49,803 nt of DNA from JBPYFK01 sp051984675 (GTDB lineage Bacteria > Actinomycetota > Actinomycetes > Mycobacteriales > Pseudonocardiaceae): NCBI GenBank assembly GCA_051984675.1, contig JBPYFK010000114.1, positions 1 through 49,803 on the forward strand, written 5' to 3'. Both the position numbers and the translations under genes were made by a program. Each line of letters opens with the position of its first letter. Positions within the stretch are counted from its first letter, which is position 1. This document shows positions 39,372 to 46,922 of this stretch, one piece after another. Below the pieces are notes generated by a model that saw only the letters and a list, made by a program, of their open reading frames with translations, did not search any database and was not told where the DNA came from.

Positions 39372-41702
39372 ATGCGCGCTGCACCCGGACACCGGCGGCT
39401 GGACAACCTACCGGCCGATCTCACCAGTTTCGTGGATCGGCGGCAGGAGATAACCGATATCCGCCGGTCGCTGTCCACCAGCCGGCTGCTCACGCTGACC
39501 GGGGTCGGCGGTGTCGGCAAGACCCGGTTGGCATTGCGCACCGCCGCGCAGCTGCGGCGATGGTTCCGGGACGGCGTGTGGTTCGTGGACCTGGCAGCAC
39601 TGGGTGACGAAGAGCTGCTGGCTGGCACGGTCGCCGCTGAGCTCGGCGTGCCGGACAACTCCCCCCACCAGACGACGGCGCTGTTGACGGAGTTCCTCAG
39701 CGACAAGCAGCTGCTGCTGATACTCGACAACTGCGAGCACCTGCTGGAGGCGTGCGCGGAGCTGGCCACGGACGTGCTTCGGACGTGCCCCGACGTGCGG
39801 ATCTTGACCACCAGCCGCCAACCGCTCGGGGTGTACGGCGAGCAGGTGTTGGAGGTTCCAACGCTGACGGAATCCGCGGGGCCGGCGCAGTCGGTACTGG
39901 AGCGCCCGGACGTCACGCTGTTCGCCGACCGGGCGTCGGCCTTGTCGGATCTCACGCTCACGCCGGAGAACTCTGCCACCGTAGCGGAGCTCTGCGACCG
40001 GTTGGACGGGCTCCCGCTGGCCATCGAGTTGGCCGCCGTACGGATACGGGGGTTGACGGTCGAGCAGATCCTGCAGCGGCTCACGGACCGGTTCGAGCTG
40101 CTGTCGGCGGGAACGCGCAGCGCCCCGGCTCGACAGCAGACCCTGCGTGCGCTGATGGACTGGAGCTACGACCTGTGCTCGCCGGAGGAGCAGCGGCTGT
40201 GGGCCCGGGTGTCGGTGTTCGCTGGCGGATTCGACCTCGAAGCCGGCGAAGACGTCTGCGCCGAGGAGGGGGGCCTCCTGACCCCCGGCTGGATCGTCGA
40301 CGGGCTGACCAAGCTGGTCGACAAGTCGATCCTGATCCGCACCGAAACGGACGGTCGGGTGCGCTACCGGATCTTGGAAACCGTCCGCCAGTACGGGCAC
40401 GACCTGCTGGCGCGGTCCGGCGAGCAGCGGTGGGTGCGGCGCCGGCACTGCGACTACTACATGCGGATGGCTGAGCGCGCGGAGGCCGAGTGGTTCGGCC
40501 CGCACCAGCAGGCGTGGTCCTGGTGGCTGCGCACCGAGCAGGCGAACATGCGTGCGGCGATGGACTTCTGCTACGCCGAACCGGACCGGGCCGAGACCGG
40601 ATTGCGCATCGCTTCGGCGCTGCGCGTCTACTGGCTGACCGGGACCGGCTCGATCAACGAGGGACGCCGCTGGCTCGAACGGTTGCTGGAGATCCATAAC
40701 GACCAGACGACCGTCCGGGCCAAAGCGCTGTCCGTCTACGCCTGGCTGGCCCTGCTGCAGAACGACGTGGCCGGTGCCATGCCAAGCCTGGCGGCGGGCC
40801 GAGCCCTGGCGGAGCGGCTGGGGGACGAGACGACGCTCGCCTACGTCACGCAACTGTCCGGCGCGGCCGAGGAGGTCCAGGGCAACCTGGCCGCCGCGCG
40901 CCCGCTGCTGGAGGACGCGGTGGTCCGCCACCGCTCCCTCGGGGATCGGATGGGTGTGACGTTCACGCTGGGCCGGCTCGCCCGGGTCACGCTCGCGATG
41001 GGCGACCTCGACCGAGCTGTTCGGTTGTGCGAGCAGTCCGTGGCGCTGAGCGCGGAGCACGAGGAGGACTGGTCCCGTGCGCACGCGCTGTGGATCATGG
41101 GAATGGCGTTGTGGCAGCGGGGCGACTACCAGCGGGCGGCCACGCTGGAGCGGGAAAGCATCCGGCTCAAGAGGATCTTCCACGATCTGCTGGGCATAGC
41201 GGTGGCCATGGAGACCCTGGCCGGCATCGCAACGGACTGTGACCAGCCCGAACGTGCCGCCTTCCTGCTCGGCGCGCTGGACGGTCACTGGTACTCGACC
41301 AACCTCGCGCTGCCGGACTACATGAACCGCTACCACGACCGAAGCGTGCGGAAGACCGAGGACACGCTGGGAAGCGCGGCTTACGCGAAGGCATGGCAAG
41401 AGGGCGCCGCGCGGTCGCTCGATGACGCGATCGACTTTGCCTCGCGACAGCAGGCCGCGCAGCCGACGGGATCGGCTACGGTCCCCGCCCCGCGCGAGGA
41501 GTCGACACCGCTCACGCGTCGCCAGACCGAGATCGCCGAGCTGATCGCGCGGGGTCTCAGCAATCGCGAGATCGCGAACCGCCTCGTGATCTCCCAGCGC
41601 ACGGCCGAAACCCACGTCGAGAACATCCTCACCAAGATGGGGTTCACCTCCCGCGCCCAGATCGCGGCGTGGGTCGCGGAGCGGGAGACGGCTGACGGCT
41701 GA
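39372..41702 (+). CDS. LuxR family regulator with NB-ARC-type ATPase and TPR-like domain
   Basis: A 776-residue signal-transduction ATPase. A short N-terminus leads to a P-loop NTPase with Walker A GVGGVGKT (44-51), LLLILDNCEHLLE as Walker B and the ILTTSRQPLGVYGE sensor. A winged-helix/helical region of about 200 residues carries LPLAIELAAVRIRGL and QQTLRALMDWSYDLCSPEEQ. TPR-like helices fill residues 390-680. The C-terminal LuxR helix-turn-helix is LTRRQTEIAELIARGLSNREIANRLVISQRTAETHVENILTKMGF. It probably senses a ligand or partner and activates transcription on ATP binding. GGTGGG lies 7 bases before the chosen ATG; a TTG nine codons upstream is an alternative. It starts 36 bases after the ABC1 kinase. 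Confidence 0.9.
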   Translation: MRAAPGHRRLDNLPADLTSFVDRRQEITDIRRSLSTSRLLTLTGVGGVGKTRLALRTAAQLRRWFRDGVWFVDLAALGDEELLAGTVAAELGVPDNSPHQTTALLTEFLSDKQLLLILDNCEHLLEACAELATDVLRTCPDVRILTTSRQPLGVYGEQVLEVPTLTESAGPAQSVLERPDVTLFADRASALSDLTLTPENSATVAELCDRLDGLPLAIELAAVRIRGLTVEQILQRLTDRFELLSAGTRSAPARQQTLRALMDWSYDLCSPEEQRLWARVSVFAGGFDLEAGEDVCAEEGGLLTPGWIVDGLTKLVDKSILIRTETDGRVRYRILETVRQYGHDLLARSGEQRWVRRRHCDYYMRMAERAEAEWFGPHQQAWSWWLRTEQANMRAAMDFCYAEPDRAETGLRIASALRVYWLTGTGSINEGRRWLERLLEIHNDQTTVRAKALSVYAWLALLQNDVAGAMPSLAAGRALAERLGDETTLAYVTQLSGAAEEVQGNLAAARPLLEDAVVRHRSLGDRMGVTFTLGRLARVTLAMGDLDRAVRLCEQSVALSAEHEEDWSRAHALWIMGMALWQRGDYQRAATLERESIRLKRIFHDLLGIAVAMETLAGIATDCDQPERAAFLLGALDGHWYSTNLALPDYMNRYHDRSVRKTEDTLGSAAYAKAWQEGAARSLDDAIDFASRQQAAQPTGSATVPAPREESTPLTRRQTEIAELIARGLSNREIANRLVISQRTAETHVENILTKMGFTSRAQIAAWVAERETADG

Positions 41703-41730
41703 CCCGGTCGTCGCGCACCTCCCCCGATTC

Positions 41731-42612
41731 TCACCGACTCCCGTTCTCACTCGGCCGGGTTCCCACATACACCGTGTGGGCGGAGAGCAGGTACACGTCG
41801 CGACGGTGACCGAGGTAGTGCGGGCCGTCGACGTCGAGCAACCGGTCCAGCACCTCAAGGTCCTCTGTGGACAGCAGATCCCGCCACATCTCGCGCGACC
41901 GCTCCAGGCGGCGCACAGCCGACGACAGCACGGCGGCGCTGGCCGGTGGCGGACGTTCGATCAGGTAGCTCCACGAATGCACGTCTTGCAACCCCGCCCG
42001 CGAGAGGGCCTCGGTCCATCCGACCGTCAGCCGCACCGACCCCTCCATGTTGGTACGCATCTCGCGGAACCACTCGGCGCGGGCCGCGAGCAACCGATCC
42101 TCCAGGCCGGGGGCGCCAACGCCGAGGTCCCAGGGCAGCATCCGCTGCTCCAGGCCCGACTCCACGACGACGAGCCGACCTCCGGGCCGGACAAGCTCCG
42201 CCAGTCGCCGCAACCCAGCCTGCTGGTCGGGCAGGTGGTGCACCGCGAACGACGAGAACACCAGGTCTGCCTGCGGGACGGCGCGCAGCAGCTCATCACT
42301 GGCCGCGTCGGCCTGTACGGCGACGACGTCCACGCGCTCGCCGGCTTCCGCCCGCACCCGCTGCTCGGCGGCCACCAGCAGCTCGGGCGCCGAGTCAACC
42401 ACGGTGACCACACCGCCGGTCCCGCTCAGTGCCACGGCGAACGCCGCCGCCGAACCCCCGGCCCCGGCCCCGACGTCGACAACCGTCCGATCGTCTGGAC
42501 GCAGCAGGCGCTGGACCAGCTCATGCGTTTCCGGCGCCATCAGGTCATCCGTGGCCTGAAGCCGACGCACCCACTCGTTCCAGTCGATCCCGTCGTGCGA
42601 ATGTCCACCCAC
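41731..42612 (-). CDS. Class I SAM-dependent methyltransferase
   Basis: A 293-residue methyltransferase with motif I TVVDVGAGAGGSAAAFA, the acidic VVTVVDSAPELL, VQADAASDELL, DLVFSSFAVHHLPDQQAGLRRL and LVRPGGRLVVVES. The C-terminal 110 residues form a cap helix region with MRTNMEGSVRLTVGW. The substrate is unknown. The GTG at VGGHSHDGIDW has AAGGTG 6 bases upstream and is preferred; in-frame GTGs at 42621 and 42639 would add 3 or 9 residues. It lies downstream of whiB7 on the same strand with a long inverted repeat between them, so its link to the WhiB7 response is an open question. Confidence 0.85.
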   Translation of the reverse strand: MGGHSHDGIDWNEWVRRLQATDDLMAPETHELVQRLLRPDDRTVVDVGAGAGGSAAAFAVALSGTGGVVTVVDSAPELLVAAEQRVRAEAGERVDVVAVQADAASDELLRAVPQADLVFSSFAVHHLPDQQAGLRRLAELVRPGGRLVVVESGLEQRMLPWDLGVGAPGLEDRLLAARAEWFREMRTNMEGSVRLTVGWTEALSRAGLQDVHSWSYLIERPPPASAAVLSSAVRRLERSREMWRDLLSTEDLEVLDRLLDVDGPHYLGHRRDVYLLSAHTVYVGTRPSENGSR

Positions 42613-42638
42613 GACCGGCACCTTACGCCGGCCGGGCA

Positions 42639-42677
42639 CCGGTGCGCTTTCCTACTGGTACCACGAAAGCGCACCGG
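42639..42677. promoter_or_regulatory. 13-bp inverted repeat upstream of the methyltransferase gene
   Basis: CCGGTGCGCTTTC and GAAAGCGCACCGG are perfect complements around a 13-base centre that itself contains the palindrome TGGTACCA. It lies between whiB7 and the methyltransferase on their common strand. It could terminate whiB7 read-through or be an operator or RNA structure for the methyltransferase. There is no T-run. Confidence 0.5.
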
Positions 42678-42879
42678 GCACGGGCTCACCGAGCGCGTGC
42701 GCGTTCAGCCCGTCTGGAGGCGAAGTCAGCCAAACATCGCCACCATCGTCCGGCCACGACATGGCGTTTCAGCCGGTGCTGCTCCGCCTCCACGCTCAGC
42801 TGCTCGGTGCGGAGACGAACGAACTCATCAGAGGGCAACATATCGAGGATTCCTTAATCTACTATGGACAGTCTGTTTC

Positions 42880-43251
42880 TCAGGCGGCGGTTTCCCGCTT
42901 GGGCCGCAGGGTGGTCTTGGCCTCTTCCGGCCGGGGATACTTGCGAGGACGGCCACGGGGTCGCTTCCGGGCGACGACCGAACCGCGCTCGAAGATCTCC
43001 CCGCCCCAGACTCCCCAGGGCTCCTGGCGGTCCAGCGCGCCCGCCAAGCACTGGGACTTGACCGGGCAGTCGGCGCACAGGGCCTTGGCCCGTTCCAGCT
43101 CGCTCGGTTGCTCGGCGAACCACAGGTCAGGGTCACGGCGGCAGGGCAGCTCCCGGCCGGTTCGTGGGGCGTTGTCCAGCAAGGTGGCGACCGCTTCACC
43201 CGAAGGCGCGGCAGCGGCCGCCTCGGATATAGGGATGCTGGTGGTGAACAT
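42880..43251 (-). CDS. whiB7: WhiB7 iron-sulfur transcription factor
   Basis: A 123-residue Wbl protein. The four iron-sulfur cysteines are C37, C59, C62 and C68 (CRRDPDLWF, then CADCPVKSQC). The WhiB tryptophan turn is EPWGVWGGEIFERGS, and the C-terminal AT-hook is KRPRGRPRKYPR, the mark of WhiB7 among Wbl proteins. WhiB7 binds SigA and AT-rich DNA next to -35 elements to switch on intrinsic antibiotic-resistance genes. GGGGAGGAAG lies 4-6 bases before the ATG. Its leader carries an upstream ORF and attenuator. It lies next to uvrD2 as in mycobacteria. Confidence 0.96.
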   Translation of the reverse strand: MFTTSIPISEAAAAAPSGEAVATLLDNAPRTGRELPCRRDPDLWFAEQPSELERAKALCADCPVKSQCLAGALDRQEPWGVWGGEIFERGSVVARKRPRGRPRKYPRPEEAKTTLRPKRETAA

Positions 43252-43321
43252 TCGACTTCCTCCCCAGGAGGTGACATCGACGGCGACGAGGGTTGGCGTC
43301 GGACAGCGGCCCGGAACAACA

Positions 43322-43360
43322 CGAAGGCCGCGGATCCGACTTCGCGGTCCGCGGCCTTCG
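43322..43360 (-). terminator. whiB7 leader attenuator hairpin
   Basis: In the whiB7 transcript CGAAGGCCGCGGA pairs perfectly with TCCGCGGCCTTCG (13 bp) and is followed by TGTTGTT. It starts 23 bases after the upstream ORF's stop codon and ends about 70 bases before the whiB7 start. That is the arrangement expected for transcription attenuation controlled by translation of the upstream ORF. Confidence 0.85.
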
Positions 43361-43383
43361 AGAGCTTCCGGCAAGCGCCTAAC

Positions 43384-43605
43384 TCACGGACTTCGCTCCC
43401 GCACGGACCAACGACGGCCGAGACCGACCGGTTGAATGCTCAGCGGTCGGGCGGCAAACGGCATGGCGGTACGTGGCACGGCTGCGGTACGCGGACGCGC
43501 GTACGCACGGGTGTGGCTCGGATCGGCTTTATGCCTGTCGAGCGCCCCGCAGACCCCGGACCACGGGTGGCCAGGGGTGCTCATGATCTGGTGAATGATC
43601 ATCAT
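43384..43605 (-). CDS. whiB7 upstream ORF (leader peptide)
   Basis: A 73-codon leader ORF starting MMIIHQIMSTPGHPW and ending RRWSVRERSP. AGGAGG lies 5 bases before the ATG, stronger than many real genes in the window. It lies wholly in the whiB7 5' leader, ending just before the attenuator. The N-terminal part is probably read normally. When ribosomes are slowed by antibiotics, stalling in the ORF would let an alternative RNA fold form. This is the established logic for whiB7 in mycobacteria and streptomycetes. The peptide itself need not have a function; it is Arg/Pro-rich and not family-like. Confidence 0.75.
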   Translation of the reverse strand: MMIIHQIMSTPGHPWSGVCGALDRHKADPSHTRAYARPRTAAVPRTAMPFAARPLSIQPVGLGRRWSVRERSP

Positions 43606-43644
43606 GGCCACCTCCTCCCTGATGCCTCCGGTCCGGGCACTCGC

Positions 43645-43683
43645 AGATTATGGGCACGCCCGTACCAGGCGCAACCGAATTTT
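43645..43683 (-). promoter_or_regulatory. whiB7 promoter with AT-rich WhiB7 box
   Basis: On the minus strand AAAATT (43683-43678) is followed after exactly 3 bases by the -35 TTGCGC (43674-43669). An 18-base spacer leads to the -10 TAATCT (43650-43645). An AT-rich block 3 bp from the -35 is the reported WhiB7 binding site, so the promoter should be autoregulated. It lies about 40 bases upstream of the leader ORF. Confidence 0.75.
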
Positions 43684-43761
43684 CCGCGCCGTCCACAACC
43701 GGGTGGAAATTCCCGCGTATGGCGCATTCGACTCACCCGGTCGCCATCGCGGCCGGTCGCC

Positions 43762-45819
43762 TCAAGAGGACGACGTGCGCACGAGTTCGAGCACGTCGGC
43801 ACCGAAACGCTGAACCTTCGTCGCCCCGATTCCGGAAATCGCCACGAGCGCGGCCTCATCGGACGGCCGCTGCTCGGCGATGGCGGTCAGCGTGGAGTCG
43901 GTGAACACGACGTACGCGGGCACCTTGAGCTGCTTGGCACGCGCACTGCGCCACGACCGCAGCGCCTCCAGCAATCCTTCATCCACATCGGACGGACAGT
44001 CCGAGCATCGCCCGAGCTTGACATCCATCGTGTTGACCAGCTCGGCGTCGCAGAGCCGGCAACGTGGCTTGGTCACCCGTTTGGGCTTGGTGGGGCGCTG
44101 CTTGGCCTTGTTCGGCAGCGCGGCCGGATGATCATCGGGCACCAGCTGGTACAGGAACCGGCTGCGACGCCGGTGCCGCCGGCCACCGGGTGTCCGCGAC
44201 AGCGCCCAGGAAAGGCGCAGATGTTCACGAGCGCGGGTCACGCCCACGTAGAGCAGTCGACGCTCCTCCTCGACCGCGGCGTCATCGCCTTCGGCGTGCG
44301 CGATCGGTAGCGTGCCATCGACCAGGCCGACCAGGAACACCGCATCCCACTCCAGGCCCTTCGCCGCGTGTAACGAGGCGAGCGTGACCCCTTCGACCGT
44401 CGGCGGGTGCTGCGACTCGGCGCGCAGTTCCAGCTCCTTGACGTAGCTGACGAAATCCGCGTTCTGGACGTCCGTCGCGAGCTGCTCGGCAAGTTCCACC
44501 AGCGCGAGCAGCGACTCCCACCGCTCCCGCGCGGCGCCGCCGGCCGGGGGCTGCTCGGTGAGCCCCGCCTCGCCCAGTACGGAACGCACGTTGCCCACCA
44601 GATCGCCGGCACCGTCCACCCGACCGACCGCCGTGCGCAACATCGACATCGCCTGCCGGACCTCGGGCCGGGCGAAGAACCGCTCGCCTCCGCGCACCTG
44701 GTACGGGATTCCGGCCTCGGTCAGCGCCTGCTCGTACACCTCGGACTGCGCGTTGACCCGGAACAGGACCGCGATCTCGGCCGCGGGCATGCCGCCGTCG
44801 ACGAGCGTGCGGCACTGCGTCGCGACGTATGCGGCCTCCGCCGGTTCGTCGTCGTGCTCGCTGAAGCTGGGGTCGGGCCCGTCCGAACGCTGGCCGGCGA
44901 GCGTCACGCCGGCATCGCGGGTCAGCGTATTCGCCAGCGCAACGATCTGCGGAGTGGAGCGGTAGTCGCGGTGCAGCCGGACGAGGACGGCCTGCGGGAA
45001 GCGACGCCGGAACCCGATGAGGTGGTCGGGCGTCGCCCCGGCAAACGAATAGATCGTCTGGTTCGGGTCTCCGACGACGCACAGGTCGTCGCGGCTGCCG
45101 AGCCAGGCGTCGAGCAGCCGCTGCTGCAGCGGCGAGACGTCCTGGTATTCGTCCACGACGAAGTGCCGGTAGCGGGCTCGCACCTCTTCGGCGACGTCGG
45201 GAATCTCCTCCAGCGCACCGGCCATGATCAGGAGCAGATCGGCGAAGTCGAGCTGGCCGGTGCGGCGCTTGACCTCCTCGTACTCCGCGTACAGCTTGGC
45301 CACCGTGTCCGCTGTCATAGTGGTCTGGCGGCCGGCCGCCGACGCGCGCTGTGGGTAGGCATCAGGGGTGGAGACGACGGACTTTGCCCAGTCGATCTCG
45401 GCCGCGAGATCACGCAACTCGGCGCGGTCGGTGCGCAGCCGCAGCCGGGCCGCCGCGTTGCCCACCAGGCGCAGCGGGTTGTCGACGATCTCGGGCAGGC
45501 CGCCGCCCAGGACGCGCGGTGCGAAGTACTGCAACTGGCGCAGCGCTGCGGCGTGAAACGTGCGGGCCTGGACGCCGTGCGCGCCGAGGTTGCGCAGCCG
45601 TGCCCGCAGCTCCCCGGCCGCGCGGGCGGTGAAGGTGACCGCCAGCAGCTGGCCGGCCGGCACCGCGCCGGAACGAACGCCGTAGGCAATGCGGTGGGTG
45701 ATCGCCCGCGTCTTGCCGGTGCCCGCGCCGGCGAGGATGCACACCGGTCCGCGCACCGCCAGCGCGGCCTCGCGCTGCTCGGGGTCGAGCCCGACGAGCA
45801 CCCGCTCCGCATCGTCCAC
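43762..45819 (-). CDS. uvrD2: ATP-dependent DNA helicase UvrD2
   Basis: A 685-residue SF1A helicase with HRDC domain, matching the mycobacterial UvrD2. Motif I is AGAGTGKT (residues 30-37), then AVTFTARAAGELRARL (Ia), VVDEYQDVSPLQQRLL (II), VVGDPNQTIYSFAG (III) and HRDYRSTPQIV (IV). Motif V is ASLHAAKGLEWDAVFLVG and motif VI is RRLLYVGVTRAREHLRLS. A four-Cys zinc cluster (CRLCDAELV, then CSDCPSDV) precedes the C-terminal HRDC domain (VPAYVVFTDSTLTAIAEQRP). It unwinds DNA in repair and is essential in mycobacteria. The start is GTG. It is divergent from the mycoredoxin gene. Confidence 0.95.
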   Translation of the reverse strand: MDDAERVLVGLDPEQREAALAVRGPVCILAGAGTGKTRAITHRIAYGVRSGAVPAGQLLAVTFTARAAGELRARLRNLGAHGVQARTFHAAALRQLQYFAPRVLGGGLPEIVDNPLRLVGNAAARLRLRTDRAELRDLAAEIDWAKSVVSTPDAYPQRASAAGRQTTMTADTVAKLYAEYEEVKRRTGQLDFADLLLIMAGALEEIPDVAEEVRARYRHFVVDEYQDVSPLQQRLLDAWLGSRDDLCVVGDPNQTIYSFAGATPDHLIGFRRRFPQAVLVRLHRDYRSTPQIVALANTLTRDAGVTLAGQRSDGPDPSFSEHDDEPAEAAYVATQCRTLVDGGMPAAEIAVLFRVNAQSEVYEQALTEAGIPYQVRGGERFFARPEVRQAMSMLRTAVGRVDGAGDLVGNVRSVLGEAGLTEQPPAGGAARERWESLLALVELAEQLATDVQNADFVSYVKELELRAESQHPPTVEGVTLASLHAAKGLEWDAVFLVGLVDGTLPIAHAEGDDAAVEEERRLLYVGVTRAREHLRLSWALSRTPGGRRHRRRSRFLYQLVPDDHPAALPNKAKQRPTKPKRVTKPRCRLCDAELVNTMDVKLGRCSDCPSDVDEGLLEALRSWRSARAKQLKVPAYVVFTDSTLTAIAEQRPSDEAALVAISGIGATKVQRFGADVLELVRTSSS

Positions 45820-45873
45820 GTCGCCCGATCCTGCCAGCCGGTTGCGACAGGTTCCGCGGGGCGGTCCACAGCC

Positions 45874-45899
45874 GGAATGTCCGGTGTGCGTGCGGTGTT
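45874..45899 (+). promoter_or_regulatory. SigR/SigH-type promoter GGAAT-N18-GTT
   Basis: GGAAT (45874-45878) and GTT (45897-45899) are separated by exactly 18 bases, the consensus of the thiol-oxidative-stress ECF sigma factors SigR (Streptomyces) and SigH (Mycobacterium). The start codon of the mycoredoxin gene follows 47 bases later, consistent with disulfide-stress induction. Confidence 0.7.
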
Positions 45900-45945
45900 A
45901 GCCCGTTCTAGAGAGTTCAACTACAGCGAAGGAGCGACGGCCTCG

Positions 45946-46179
45946 ATGTTGACCGTGTACACGACGAACTGGTGCGGTTACTGCGTGCGGCTCAAGGACG
46001 GACTCGAGCGAGCGGGCATCCGGTACCAGGAGGTCAACATTGAGCAAGTCCCCGACGCGGCTGCGGTCGTGATGGACGTGAACGGCGGCAACCGGACCGT
46101 CCCCACCGTCCTCTTCCCGGACGGCACCGCGCTGACCAACCCGAGCCTGCGAGAGGTCAAGGAGAAGCTCGCGGCTTGA
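45946..46179 (+). CDS. Mycoredoxin (glutaredoxin-like, CGYC)
   Basis: A 77-residue thioredoxin-fold oxidoreductase starting MLTVYTTNWCGYCVRLKDGLERAGIRYQEVNI. The active-site CGYC is at C10-C13. TVPTVLFPDGTALTNPS supplies the cis-Pro of the fold. Mycoredoxin-1 reduces mycothiol-mixed disulfides in actinobacteria. AAGGAG lies 12 bases before the ATG, slightly long. The downstream gene overlaps its stop by 4 bases. A SigR/SigH-type promoter sits just upstream. Confidence 0.93.
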   Translation: MLTVYTTNWCGYCVRLKDGLERAGIRYQEVNIEQVPDAAAVVMDVNGGNRTVPTVLFPDGTALTNPSLREVKEKLAA

Positions 46180-46790
46180 GCCTGTGGACACCGGTCGCGC
46201 CGGATGCGCTGCCAGGCAGGCTGGCCGCCTGGCTCGCCGACATGCCCGGCGTGATTCGGGTGGCCGTCGACGGGCCACCGTGTGCCGACCCGAACGGCGT
46301 GGCCCACGCGCTGCTCGACCCGCTGCGCGAGTTGGGGCGGCCGGCCGCGCAGGTGCTGGCAACCACCTTCTGGCGGGATGCCTCGGTACGGCTGGAGCAC
46401 GGCCGCGAGGACGTGTCGTCCTACCTGTCGTGGCTCGACGCGGACGCCCTGCGCCGGGAGGTGCTCGACGCGGTGATCTCGTCGGGTACCTATCTGCCGT
46501 CGTTGCGCGATCCGGTCAGTAACCGCTCGACGCGCGAGTCGCCGCGCAGCGCCGATCCGGATCTCGTGCTGCTGGTCAGCGGGTCGTTGCTGCTGCGTCA
46601 CGCACTACCGTTCGACCGCGCCATTCATCTGGCGATGTCACCGGCGGCGCGCGCTCGCCGGACGCCGCCGGAGCAGGCATGGACGCTGCCGGCCCTCGAC
46701 GCCTACGACGCGCAGACCGCGCCGGCGCATTTGGCAGATGTGGTGATCAAGCTCGATGACCCGCGCCACCCCGCGATCAAGTGGGCGTGA
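46176..46790 (+). CDS. Uridine kinase-like protein with degenerate P-loop
   Basis: A 204-residue protein organised like uridine kinase/nucleoside kinases (IRVAVDGPPCADPNGVAHALLDPL at the N-terminus, DPDLVLLVSGSLLLRHALPFDRAIHLAMSPAARARR mid-protein, AIKWA at the end). The Walker A consensus GPPGAGKTT has become GPPCADPNG, with the ATP Lys missing, so kinase activity is doubtful. It begins with TTG overlapping the mycoredoxin stop (TTGA). AAGGAGAAG lies about 15 bases upstream inside the preceding gene. It is probably co-transcribed with the mycoredoxin. Confidence 0.75.
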   Translation: MSLWTPVAPDALPGRLAAWLADMPGVIRVAVDGPPCADPNGVAHALLDPLRELGRPAAQVLATTFWRDASVRLEHGREDVSSYLSWLDADALRREVLDAVISSGTYLPSLRDPVSNRSTRESPRSADPDLVLLVSGSLLLRHALPFDRAIHLAMSPAARARRTPPEQAWTLPALDAYDAQTAPAHLADVVIKLDDPRHPAIKWA

Positions 46791-46812
46791 CTCGCGGTAT
46801 CACTGATCGCGC

Positions 46813-46860
46813 GATCTTGTTGCGATCCGGGGGTTGGGACACCGGTCTGGCAACAAGATC
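46813..46860. promoter_or_regulatory. 11-bp inverted repeat GATCTTGTTGC-N26-GCAACAAGATC
   Basis: A perfect dyad with a 26-base spacer lies between the uridine-kinase-like gene and the PPOX gene. The 12-base palindrome GATCGCGCGATC (46805-46816) overlaps its left arm. It may act as a terminator, an operator for the PPOX gene, or both. No T-run follows. Confidence 0.4.
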
Positions 46861-46890
46861 TGCCAATATTCATCGCGCGACCACTGGATA

Positions 46891-46904
46891 TGAAGCTGGC
46901 TTCA
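46891..46904 (+). promoter_or_regulatory. Palindrome TGAAGCTGGCTTCA
   Basis: A 14-base perfect dyad lies 19 bases upstream of the PPOX start, within the likely promoter. The regulator is unknown. Confidence 0.4.
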
Positions 46905-46922
46905 GGTTGTCCAATAGAGGAC

